From Deltaproteobacteria bacterium (lineage in GTDB: Bacteria > JAGRBM01 > JAHCIT01): a stretch of 64,000 nt of DNA. This document shows, piece by piece, positions 9,695 to 17,859 of the stretch (the stretch's first letter is position 1; the number at the start of each line of letters is the position of its first letter). The stretch covers positions 62,001-126,000 of the forward strand of contig JAHCIT010000010.1 in the NCBI GenBank assembly GCA_026129095.1. Direction: 5' to 3'. A model generated the notes under the pieces. It worked only from the letters and a program-made list of their open reading frames with translations. It was not told the origin of the DNA and did not search any database. A program made the position numbers and the translations under genes.

Positions 9695-10204
9695 GTGACA
9701 ACAGCAAAATCGTTCCGTATCAGGGGGCTGGACCGCCGCCGCTCGGAAATACCGGTTGCCAGCGACCGGCGTCGGGGCCCCCGCCGCTTTGAGGATGACA
9801 ATTTAGACGCGGGGGAAGTCACCCGGAAACTGTCCGGTTCGCTGGATATCCTGGTGGATGCCATTGGGGAACGTCTCGGGAAAATACAGGGCCGGATCGG
9901 CCTGGTGCCCGATCTCGATGACGGCGAAGTGACACAGATACCGACCCGTAATCCTCATCTCCGTGAGGCAATGCACACACTGGCAGGAATTGAGGCCGAA
10001 GTGGTCGAATTGGTAAGGAAACTTCGTGCACGGGGACCGGTTCCGGGAGCCGACCGCAAGCGGATTCTGGCGCTGGTTCAGTCCATCATGGGCGTGGACC
10101 GGACACTGGCTGATCTCATGGCGCGGCGGCTGGGGCAGCCGGGGGACTCGCCGGAAATACGGGGGACCAGGTTTCTGGCCCGTGTGGAAAAACTCCTGGC
10201 CTAG
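9695..10204 (+). CDS. Hypothetical protein in the kinase/FHA operon
   Basis: A protein of 169 residues that I do not recognise. The N-terminus is very basic with a DRRRGPRR cluster (about 24-31), resembling the arginine clusters found before PilZ domains, though no PilZ fold follows. The rest is helical with no membrane segment. The GTG start lies three bases after the FHA stop and has GGAGGG 7 bases upstream, so it is the third gene of the kinase-FHA unit. Its stop codon overlaps that of the convergent regulator by four bases (CTAG). Confidence 0.75.
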   Translation: MTTAKSFRIRGLDRRRSEIPVASDRRRGPRRFEDDNLDAGEVTRKLSGSLDILVDAIGERLGKIQGRIGLVPDLDDGEVTQIPTRNPHLREAMHTLAGIEAEVVELVRKLRARGPVPGADRKRILALVQSIMGVDRTLADLMARRLGQPGDSPEIRGTRFLARVEKLLA

Positions 10205-12192
10205 GAACCCAACTGCCCGATCCTTTTCAGCAGTTCGCGGGCCCATGCGGAAGACGGGTTCGTCTGCATGGCGGCCTGGATCCAGATACGTGCAGTTTCC
10301 GGTTCGCCATTATCCAGGGCAATCTCTGCACGCATGAGGTTCGCGGCCTCGCTGCCCGGCTGGTCGCGGAGCACACCATCGATCATGTCCGTCACCTGCC
10401 GGCAAAGCAGCGGCGGCCTGCTTTCGCGGTTTTCCAGATACTGTGTCCAGGCCCAGAAGGCGTAAGACTCCAGTTCACTGGTATTCAGTTCAAAGGCTTT
10501 CTGGAAAGCCTCGCCCGCAGCCATGTACCGTTTCTGTTCCAGCAGGTCACGTCCCTTGGCGAACCATCGCTCGGTTTCATTTGCATGAACAGCGGGAGGC
10601 GGGTTGGTACGTCCCTCCAGTGCATGAAGTTCGGCCAGGTACTGCTTGCAGCGCTCAGGATCGAGAAGCGTGTCCCGGGCCAGCTGCACCCGGGCGAATG
10701 CTTCTTCGGCTTCCTGCCGGGCCTCGGGCTCGATATCCCGCGGGAGGCTGAACGGCGGGTATTTGGATGCTTCGCGCTGATAGGCTGCCGATATTTCCAC
10801 TTCCCGTGAACTGGCGCTCACGCCTAGCACGTCGAAAAGGTTTTTCTTCATCACGTCCACAAAGCGGCTGTGTATGCTGGCGGCAAGCTTCGATTTGACC
10901 GGGGCTTTCGCAGACTCGGCTGGCCGCTGGTCCATCTGCTCCAGCTGGCTCTGGAAATCCTTGCGGAGTGTGGCCGTCTGGTCCCTGACCATCTGCTCAA
11001 GCCTTGCCTGCTCGGCCGCGACATGCCCTTCGGACCGGGGCGGAAGGGATGAACTGGTCTTGGCGGTGCCAGTGCGGTCGGGAATGTGGATTCTCAGGAC
11101 TCCCAGGAGGAGCAGCGCGTAAATGGACTGGAGTGCCGAGAGGAGGCGGTCCTTCCGGCGGTCCAGTATTTCGCCCAGCGTCAGTTTCCCGTCCACGGCG
11201 TCCAACGTCATTTTTTCCGCCGGCATCAGGGAGAGCCGGGAGATGACCGTATCGGATTTGTCCGCCTTCATGAGACGAAGGCTGGTCAGCCGTTTCAGTT
11301 CCGGAAGCAGGATGTCCGCCGTATAGAACCGGCGAATTCCGGTCAGCATGATATCATTGATGTCGTATTCGAATACTTCGATATTACCGAATTCGGCATC
11401 GGTCCGGCGAAGTATGTAGTGTCCCGTGTTCCAGCCAAATGCGTTCAGTATTTTTTCCCGGATATGGGAGCGGAGGGCCTCGTAAAGATCATCTGAAGTA
11501 ATAACGCCCATTTCGATCAGCACATCGCCCTGCCGCCGGGCAGTGCGTGTCATGGTCTCGATGGACCGCTCGTAATCGGCATGGCTGATGAGCCCGATGG
11601 CAACGAGGTGCCGGCCAAGCACTTCACCGGAGATATTCGACGCGGCATACACCGGAAATCCGCCCATCATGTAGATCTTCCGGTAGTAGTCACCCTGCTC
11701 AAGCTGCAGAATGCCGGTTACGCGGTTCTGATGCACATAAGTGAGAAGTTTGCTGGTCGTCGTGCCGTTGATGATCCCGGCGATTTCGCCGCTCACTGTA
11801 CCGGGTTTTTCCGTCTTTACGCCGCCGCCAATAAGGCCCGACACAGTGGAGAGCAGTTCGTCGGTTGGAAATGGCTTGGTGAGATATCCCGATATCCGGT
11901 AGCGTTCGATGGCGTGGGTCTTTTCGCCGGGAGACTTGAACAGACCCGTGGTCATCAGGACTGGAACCGTTTTTCCTTTCTCTGTCATCCGGATGAGCTG
12001 GACCAGTTCGGCACCGGTCATGACCGGCAGGATGACATCGACGATGAGAAGATCGAATTTCTCCGCCTCGAACAGGCTCTGCGCCGTGCGTCCATCGGCG
12101 GCCGTCTTGACCTCGTAGCCTACCCCGGAAAGGGCCTGGCTCACCGTCTCAACATGAGTGGAGTCGTCATCGGCGATCAGGATGCGTTTCAA
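10201..12192 (-). CDS. Response regulator with DUF4388, J-like and TPR regions
   Basis: A multidomain protein of 663 residues. Residues 1-125 are a receiver with an intact acidic pocket, phospho-acceptor Asp52 and Lys106 (LTKPF). About 140-300 match the DUF4388 (PATAN-like) pattern, with repeated small-residue helices. About 455-530 resemble a J-domain (FDVLGV...AYQREASKY...LARDTLLDPE). However, the HPD tripeptide that stimulates Hsp70 is not present at the expected loop. The C-terminus (550-660) has TPR-like helices. No DNA-binding domain is visible. The start is TTG with a weak GGGG upstream. It converges on the kinase/FHA operon. Confidence 0.85.
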   Translation of the reverse strand: MKRILIADDDSTHVETVSQALSGVGYEVKTAADGRTAQSLFEAEKFDLLIVDVILPVMTGAELVQLIRMTEKGKTVPVLMTTGLFKSPGEKTHAIERYRISGYLTKPFPTDELLSTVSGLIGGGVKTEKPGTVSGEIAGIINGTTTSKLLTYVHQNRVTGILQLEQGDYYRKIYMMGGFPVYAASNISGEVLGRHLVAIGLISHADYERSIETMTRTARRQGDVLIEMGVITSDDLYEALRSHIREKILNAFGWNTGHYILRRTDAEFGNIEVFEYDINDIMLTGIRRFYTADILLPELKRLTSLRLMKADKSDTVISRLSLMPAEKMTLDAVDGKLTLGEILDRRKDRLLSALQSIYALLLLGVLRIHIPDRTGTAKTSSSLPPRSEGHVAAEQARLEQMVRDQTATLRKDFQSQLEQMDQRPAESAKAPVKSKLAASIHSRFVDVMKKNLFDVLGVSASSREVEISAAYQREASKYPPFSLPRDIEPEARQEAEEAFARVQLARDTLLDPERCKQYLAELHALEGRTNPPPAVHANETERWFAKGRDLLEQKRYMAAGEAFQKAFELNTSELESYAFWAWTQYLENRESRPPLLCRQVTDMIDGVLRDQPGSEAANLMRAEIALDNGEPETARIWIQAAMQTNPSSAWARELLKRIGQLGS

Positions 12193-12267
12193 GACGGATT
12201 ACCCCGGACCCTGTTTGTAGCCTATATAGAAGCAGCTTTGGAACTGAAGGGCGCCTGAAGACAGCGT

Positions 12268-13284
12268 ATGGCCGAAATCCCCGGCTGTCCAACTTTCGGG
12301 CAATCATTCATGCGGGACGTCTGGATATTCCTGGGGCTTATTCTGGTGCTGGGGGGCGTGGCAACGGCCCAGCCGGAGTGGTTTGCATCTGCCGGAAAGT
12401 GGATTCCCCTGATGCTCGGGGTAGTGATGTTCGGCATGGGTGTAACGCTGGAAACGGGGGATTTTGGCCGGGTAGTCCGGCGTCCGCTCCCGGTCCTTCT
12501 TGGCGCCTGCCTCCAGTATGGAGTGATGCCGGTAGCAGGCCTGGCAGCAGCGTGGCTGACCGGTGCGGAGCCGGTGGTACTTCTGGGGTTCGTGCTCGTG
12601 GGGGCGGCTCCTGGCGGTACTGCATCGAACGTGATCGCTTATTTCGCCCGGGCTGATGTGCCCCTGTCAGTGACGATGACTGCCATCTCCACGATGCTGG
12701 CACCGCTTTTCATGCCGTTCTGGACAAAGCTCCTTGCCGGACACGCGCTTCCGGTGGATTTTCTGGGCATGGCGAAAAGCACGTTCCAGATTGTCGTGAT
12801 ACCGGTTGTTCTGGGCATGCTTGCGGGCAGTGCGGGACCTCGACTGCGCGAACTTTCGGGTAAAGTCATGCCGCTGATTTCGGGCGCGATCGTGGCCTTC
12901 ATCATCGCCATCATTGTCGCCGGAAGCCGGGACCGGCTGCTGGCCGTACCAGTGGCAATCTTTCTGGGAGTCTTGCTTCATAATGGATTTGGTCTGTGTG
13001 TGGGGTGGCTAACCCCCCGGTTGATGGGGAGATCCCCGGCCGAGTGCCGTACGATGGCAATTGAAGTGGGAATGCAGAACTCCGGGCTTGCCGCGGCACT
13101 GGCGGCGGTCCATTTCCCGGCAGGCGCGGGGCTTCCGGCAGCGCTGTTCAGTGCCTGGCAGAACCTGTCCGGGGCAGCTTTGGCATCTATCTGGCGCAGC
13201 CGCCCCGCAGTGGGGTATGGTGAGCCCCGGCGATCTGGGCTATTCGCCAGCAAAAAGAAGACAGGGGAGAACTCCGCTCCATGA
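12268..13284 (+). CDS. Bile acid:sodium symporter (BASS) family transporter
   Basis: A protein of 338 residues with nine to ten membrane segments. The BASS family signatures include a Pro-Gly region in GAAPGGTASN and the late motif EVGMQNSGLA, which in relatives lines the substrate and Na+ sites. Members move bile acids, pantoate or other organic anions with sodium; the substrate is not evident. Start is ATG 12268 or ATG 12310 (MRDVWIF); neither has a good Shine-Dalgarno. The stop overlaps the nitroreductase start by four bases (ATGA), so the two are translationally coupled. Confidence 0.88.
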   Translation: MAEIPGCPTFGQSFMRDVWIFLGLILVLGGVATAQPEWFASAGKWIPLMLGVVMFGMGVTLETGDFGRVVRRPLPVLLGACLQYGVMPVAGLAAAWLTGAEPVVLLGFVLVGAAPGGTASNVIAYFARADVPLSVTMTAISTMLAPLFMPFWTKLLAGHALPVDFLGMAKSTFQIVVIPVVLGMLAGSAGPRLRELSGKVMPLISGAIVAFIIAIIVAGSRDRLLAVPVAIFLGVLLHNGFGLCVGWLTPRLMGRSPAECRTMAIEVGMQNSGLAAALAAVHFPAGAGLPAALFSAWQNLSGAALASIWRSRPAVGYGEPRRSGLFASKKKTGENSAP

Positions 13285-14000
13285 ACGTATTGCAGGCAAT
13301 CGAGGCGCGCCACAGTGTCCGGGCATTTGCGAAGCAGCCGGTTGATCCGGCACTGATCTGGAAAATCCTCGAGGCTGGCCGGAAGGCCCCGTCGTGGTCG
13401 AATTCCCAGCCCTGGGAGTTTGCCGTTATCGCCGGTGAACCGCTGAATGCACTCCGCAAGGAGATGTACGAAACCGGTCGGCGTGGGGTTCCGCGCAATC
13501 CGGATATCCCGCATCCCAAGACCTTTCCCGACCGGCACCAGAACCGCCGCCGGCTGAACGCGAAGATGCTCTTTTCGGCGCTGAATATCCCACGCGAGGA
13601 CAGTGCACAGCGCGAGGAGTTCAACCTGTCGATGCTGAGGTTCTTTGACGCGCCGGTGGGAATAATTCTCTTGATGGATTCGCAACTGGATGGAACCTGG
13701 TCGGTGCTCGACATGGGTTGCTGCCTGCAGAACATCATGCTGGCGGCGGTTGAACTGGGACTCGGCACCTGTGCCGAGGCGTCGATTACCGCCTATCCGG
13801 ATGTGGTGAGAAAGCATTTGCACATGGGCAAGGAAAAACGCGTTATGTGCGGGCTCGCGCTTGGCCACCCGGAGCGGGGGACAGTGCTGGGTGACTTCCG
13901 GAGCATCCGTGTGGCGCTCGACGAGATTTCCTACTGGATCGGAATTGATCCGCCGCTGCGCGGCGGCGAGCACGAGCCGGGTTCAGGGACGGGAATCTAG
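13281..14000 (+). CDS. Nitroreductase-family FMN oxidoreductase
   Basis: A protein of 239 residues. The N-terminal RHSVRAF motif (residues 10-16) is the FMN phosphate-binding element, followed by APSWSNSQPW (about 36-45). Later elements (GIILLMD, and GCCLQNIMLAA with LGLGTCAE) match the dimeric nitroreductase fold. Members reduce nitro, quinone, enone or related substrates using NAD(P)H. Coupling to the preceding transporter by ATGA overlap suggests that imported substrates are reduced here, which is inference. The last 15 residues (Gly/Pro-rich) are not conserved. Confidence 0.88.
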   Translation: MNVLQAIEARHSVRAFAKQPVDPALIWKILEAGRKAPSWSNSQPWEFAVIAGEPLNALRKEMYETGRRGVPRNPDIPHPKTFPDRHQNRRRLNAKMLFSALNIPREDSAQREEFNLSMLRFFDAPVGIILLMDSQLDGTWSVLDMGCCLQNIMLAAVELGLGTCAEASITAYPDVVRKHLHMGKEKRVMCGLALGHPERGTVLGDFRSIRVALDEISYWIGIDPPLRGGEHEPGSGTGI

Positions 14001-14072
14001 AGTCCGTTTTGTAAGCACCCTTGGTTCGGGATTGCCGGGTTAAGGAAGCCTTTGTGAACACCCCGGCCAGGC

Positions 14073-14309
14073 TTACTCCGTCGATTTGGGATGCCCGAAC
14101 GGATGGACGGCCCGGTCCAGATCTGGCGGCATTGGTTCTGGCTGAGAAAGCGGGCGGCTGAGCCGTTCTTGCCGTTCTGCTGCCGTTTCCGGCACACTAG
14201 GGTTGGAAACAAGAATCACGCCGATGGTGGCGATGGTCAGCACGGCCGCGAGGGCGAGCGTGATCCAGAGAGGCGTTCGGTTTGCCGGGGTTTCGTGCCG
14301 GTTCTTCAC
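14073..14309 (-). CDS. Small single-pass membrane protein (hypothetical)
   Basis: A 78-residue frame from a GTG at 14309. It has a basic N-terminus (KNRHETPANR), one strong membrane helix (about 14-33: ITLALAAVLT...) and a polar Pro-rich tail. This layout is typical of small bacterial membrane proteins and the composition fits a real gene. No Shine-Dalgarno is visible, and its start overlaps the start of the divergent barrel gene by about 28 bases. No function can be assigned. Confidence 0.4.
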   Translation of the reverse strand: MKNRHETPANRTPLWITLALAAVLTIATIGVILVSNPSVPETAAERQERLSRPLSQPEPMPPDLDRAVHPFGHPKSTE

Positions 14310-15628
14310 GGCTGCGGAGGTTAGCAGGTCTGTGTGCGGCTGTCGCTTTGACGGCAGGCCCTGGTGCAACCCATGCGAAATCCGTTCCTGACGCCATGGA
14401 AGCCGGTGAAGGGCCGGGCGATAAGGCCTACGAGCAAACACCGGAGCGCCCGGAAAGTAACGAAAAGCCGGTAGACGATTTTCTCGATTCTGAATGGTTC
14501 CCTCTCAACTGGCCCGCAATGGGTTTCGAAAGTGCTGCCCGGCCGGTTATCTGGACCGTGGAATTCATTGACCGGTACCGGATCCACCGTCGGGTTTATG
14601 ATCTTCTCACCAATGACGAACGAACGGCGGCGATTTACCCGTTCGCCAGTTTTGGTAATGAAGGGCTGAACCGGGTCGGCATCCGGGCGTTTCACCGGAA
14701 CCTTTTCAATGAACGCAAGGTGGCTCGGATTTCCATGGACTGGGACATGGACCGTTCAGTCACCCAGCGGTTTCGCTATACCGATCCCTCGGTGCTTGGA
14801 TCCAGCTTTTATGCGGGCATGGATCAGAAGTTCGGGCGTTACATGGACACCCGCTATTACGGGCTGGGCAACCAGAGCCTGAAGGCGAACCGGTATTCGT
14901 TCCGGTCGGATTACGAATCAGTGACGATTCAGTCTGGCTATGGTCAAGGACGTAACCTGGGCGTGGGTATCGCCCTGTCCGTTGACCATTCGGAGATCCG
15001 GCCATCAGTGCCCGCCACGCCAGGGACAACAGCTGGAGTGACACCGGAGCAGCTTGGGGTAATTCATGACAAGACGCTGCTGGGAGTTGCCGGTGTGGCC
15101 AGATTCGACCGGCGTCGTTGGCGGGCAGAGACACTGGAGGGGTACCGGCTGCTGGCGACGCTTGGTATGTTTGCCTCTCCGGGCGGAAACCCCAGCCGGT
15201 TTCTGAAATGGTCGGTGGATGCGGCCTGGTTCCAGCCGCTGATTCACCGGGGGCGTGTCTTGGTGCTCAGGGCATGGATTGAATCCGTACATCCTCTGAG
15301 TGGAGGCGAGGTTGGCTTGTTCGACCTGCCTGCAGCCGGTGGGGACAATTTCCTCCGGGGGTTTCCCACCGGCCGGTTCCGTGACCGGACGGCGATGGTA
15401 TTTTCGCAGGAGTACCGGTTTCCGGTCTGGCGATTTATGGATTTTACGGTGTTTGCTGATGAGGGCCGGGTCATGTCCGGCCCCGGTTCGATCTCCTTTG
15501 CAGACATGCATCTGTCGTGGGGTGCAAGCATCCGGTCCCGGCGGCGGGATCTGTTCCTCTGGCGGTTCGTTTTTGCACAGAGCAAGGAAGGGATTCGGCT
15601 GAATCTTTCCTTCAATCAGGAGTTTTAG
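14282..15628 (+). CDS. Omp85/BamA-like outer-membrane beta-barrel
   Basis: A protein of 448 residues. A signal peptide (basic run, then LAGLCAAVALTAG, cleavage after THA at about 32) starts at TTG 14282, with AGAGG about 8 bases upstream. The mature protein has alternating amphipathic strands and ends in Phe, as outer-membrane barrels do. A segment near residue 355 (LRGFPTGRFRDR) matches the conserved L6-loop motif of the bacterial surface antigen / Omp85 barrel. No POTRA domains are seen before the barrel; only about 60 residues intervene. It abuts the next gene with no spacer, so the two should work together at the outer membrane. Confidence 0.8.
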   Translation: MPGFRAGSSRLRRLAGLCAAVALTAGPGATHAKSVPDAMEAGEGPGDKAYEQTPERPESNEKPVDDFLDSEWFPLNWPAMGFESAARPVIWTVEFIDRYRIHRRVYDLLTNDERTAAIYPFASFGNEGLNRVGIRAFHRNLFNERKVARISMDWDMDRSVTQRFRYTDPSVLGSSFYAGMDQKFGRYMDTRYYGLGNQSLKANRYSFRSDYESVTIQSGYGQGRNLGVGIALSVDHSEIRPSVPATPGTTAGVTPEQLGVIHDKTLLGVAGVARFDRRRWRAETLEGYRLLATLGMFASPGGNPSRFLKWSVDAAWFQPLIHRGRVLVLRAWIESVHPLSGGEVGLFDLPAAGGDNFLRGFPTGRFRDRTAMVFSQEYRFPVWRFMDFTVFADEGRVMSGPGSISFADMHLSWGASIRSRRRDLFLWRFVFAQSKEGIRLNLSFNQEF

Positions 15629-17590
15629 GTGAATCGGGCGATCCAGCTAGTGACAGTTGTGACGGCGGGGCTTTTGGGCATGGCCCCGCCGGTATTTGCT
15701 GGGCATCCTGCACCGGAAATCGGCTGGGTGGCGTCAGTGCCAGGGCTGACTACTGGCGGCTGTTCCCGGCGCGAGATTGGCCGCCGCACCGACATGATCG
15801 ATCAGACGGCTATCAGGCCGGTGCGATCGTTGCTCCGGCCAGTCGAGTGGATGCGGGCGGTGGGGTACTGGACGGCACTCCTCGATGACCGGGAGGCGAG
15901 CGACCTGACGCCATACGGTGAAGTGGAAGATTCGGCTTATTTCATCAATCGCATGGGCAAGCGGCAGCTCACGGCAGACGAAATTGTTCGCGGCCCGCTC
16001 GCGGTGGCTTCCCTCAAAGGGCCGTGGACAGTGGTTCAGGTAGATGAACGCTCGGTTCCGCGCCTGACCGCGATGGATCGCAATGGCAGCCGGTGGGAAC
16101 TGCTCTTCGACTCACGCGCCTATCCCGAGATGGCTACAGGAGCCTATCTGGTCTCATCGCGCCTGCTGTGGGCAGCCGGTTATTTCGTCCGTCCATCGGC
16201 ACTGGTACGCATCCAGACATCCGAATTCAGGACAGCGAAGGAGATCGTCTGGATCGACAAGTATGGCGAGGTGCGCGATCACGGACCTCCGCTGGAGGAG
16301 GTGTTTGCCCGTCTGTCCCGCAACCCGGATGGTTCGCTCCGGGCTGTAGCCGTCTTTGTTCCACCGGGTGAAGTCTGCGGGCCGTGGCCCTTTTCGGGGC
16401 AACGGAAGGACGACCCGAACGGAATTGTGATGAACCAGCACCGCAGATCGCTCCGGGGGCTCCGGTGGTTCGCGGCATGGCTGAATATGATCGGATCCAG
16501 CCAGCATTTCACCAGTTCCCGCTGGGTCAGATCCGATGACGATGGCAATGGACTTCTGATCCATTTCCTTGAACGGCTTGAACAGTCATTGGGATCAAAC
16601 GAAAGCCGTCCCAGATCTCCACGAGATGGGCACGGATACTACTTCAATCCCTGGGCTGTACTCAGGCAGATCGGCACGCTGGGTTTTTACCAGGAGGATT
16701 TCGAGAATGACCGGGCATCCGGAGTTCGCGGGATCGGCCATTTCGAATCGCTCAGGTTCCGCCCGGAAACCTGGCGCGGGTACTTTCCCAATCCGGCATT
16801 CCAGAGCGCCACGGCACTCGACGGTTACTGGGCCGCAAAAATCCTGTCATCCTTTGGCACACGGGAAATAGAGGCGGCTGTCGAGGCTGCGGGATATACC
16901 GATCCGGCCGCCCAGCGCGATCTGGTCCGGATACTTTCCGAGCGGCGTGACAAGATCACCGCCTGGCTGTTCCGTAATTCGCTGGCCGTGGATAATTTCC
17001 GGGTTTCAAGATCACCCGAAGGAAACTGGGACTTCCTGTTTGACGACCTTGCCGTGGACCGGCGGCTGATCCGGCCGTCGGAAGCCAGTTACCGGTTCCT
17101 GCTTCGGCCGCGAGGTTTTGTCGAGGCCGATCTTGCGTCGCTGGGCGGATTGATCAACCGGTTTGCTGACAACGGGTCTTCCCGTCGTATTCTTATTGAT
17201 TTCGAACTGGCCCGTCGCATCCGGTCCTATCCGCCAATCCGGTTTTCACAGGAGCCTGTGCGATGGGAAATGATCCTGGTAGGCCGGTACGGGCGGGTGG
17301 CCCCGTTTTCGCAAGCCGGAAATGTACCGGCGCCAGACCCGGAAGGAGCAGCTGCCCGTATGGTTGAATTTGTCGAACAAATTGAAGTGCCATCACCCGA
17401 ACAGACGCTGCAAGCGATGGGCGGCCGGGTCCGGCTGAGTTACGAGCGCACGGTCAACGAAACGCTGATGCCGGGGCTTCCCCGCGAATTCACGCCGTCA
17501 CTAGCCGGGTCACGTCCGCCGCCGGTACGGATACTGCTGGCCTATGAACCAGAAACCGACCAGCTGGTTATCGAGGGATGGGAACGGTGA
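15629..17590 (+). CDS. Large exported protein paired with the Omp85-like barrel
   Basis: A protein of 653 residues with a signal peptide (cleavage about VFA-G, residue 24). The GTG start follows the barrel stop immediately, with AGGAG 7 bases upstream. It resembles, from memory, an uncharacterised deltaproteobacterial family found beside surface-antigen barrels. That family has a segment RRxLRGLRxFAAWLN, later PNPAF..., WAAKI and RRDKI, and I recall a kinase-like Asp/Lys pattern in the middle. Here the middle stretch (WLNMIGSSQHF... HFLERLEQSLGS) lacks the acidic residues I would expect, so it may be a non-catalytic member. Function is unknown. Confidence 0.7.
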   Translation: MNRAIQLVTVVTAGLLGMAPPVFAGHPAPEIGWVASVPGLTTGGCSRREIGRRTDMIDQTAIRPVRSLLRPVEWMRAVGYWTALLDDREASDLTPYGEVEDSAYFINRMGKRQLTADEIVRGPLAVASLKGPWTVVQVDERSVPRLTAMDRNGSRWELLFDSRAYPEMATGAYLVSSRLLWAAGYFVRPSALVRIQTSEFRTAKEIVWIDKYGEVRDHGPPLEEVFARLSRNPDGSLRAVAVFVPPGEVCGPWPFSGQRKDDPNGIVMNQHRRSLRGLRWFAAWLNMIGSSQHFTSSRWVRSDDDGNGLLIHFLERLEQSLGSNESRPRSPRDGHGYYFNPWAVLRQIGTLGFYQEDFENDRASGVRGIGHFESLRFRPETWRGYFPNPAFQSATALDGYWAAKILSSFGTREIEAAVEAAGYTDPAAQRDLVRILSERRDKITAWLFRNSLAVDNFRVSRSPEGNWDFLFDDLAVDRRLIRPSEASYRFLLRPRGFVEADLASLGGLINRFADNGSSRRILIDFELARRIRSYPPIRFSQEPVRWEMILVGRYGRVAPFSQAGNVPAPDPEGAAARMVEFVEQIEVPSPEQTLQAMGGRVRLSYERTVNETLMPGLPREFTPSLAGSRPPPVRILLAYEPETDQLVIEGWER

Positions 17591-17613
17591 AAGGTCCGGT
17601 CGTGAGCCTGTAA

Positions 17614-17859
17614 TCACTGCTCGTCGGTGCCGCCATCCGTTTCCCGGCGGCGCATGGTATACAAATAGTATCCGGAAAGGCCGAGGATGAGCCACGGCAT
17701 GGCCAGCATCATGTACAGGAAAAACTCCGCGCCGGGATTTCCCCCCTGCTGGTAACTGCAGGTGGGGCATCCAATGAGAAAATCCGCCAACGGTGGAGCA
17801 ACGCCAGTCATGTCAGCGCCGATGGTGCTGGATGCCGCCGGGGTTGTCAAAAGATTCAA
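17614..17859 (-). CDS. Small membrane protein coupled to the coiled-coil regulator
   Basis: A protein of 81 residues with one clear C-terminal membrane helix (FFLYMMLAMPWLILGLSGYY) followed by an arginine stop-transfer and an acidic tail. A CPTC motif sits at about residues 31-34. The TTG start overlaps the stop of the upstream pseudo-receiver gene (TTGA), consistent with coupled translation; an ATG 16 codons later is the alternative. It might be the membrane partner of the coiled-coil protein, but there is no sequence evidence beyond the linkage. Confidence 0.55.
   Translation of the reverse strand: MNLLTTPAASSTIGADMTGVAPPLADFLIGCPTCSYQQGGNPGAEFFLYMMLAMPWLILGLSGYYLYTMRRRETDGGTDEQ

Noticed and set aside
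12978-13973. 331-residue frame antisense to the transporter and nitroreductase
   Set aside because: Both sense genes are clear family members.
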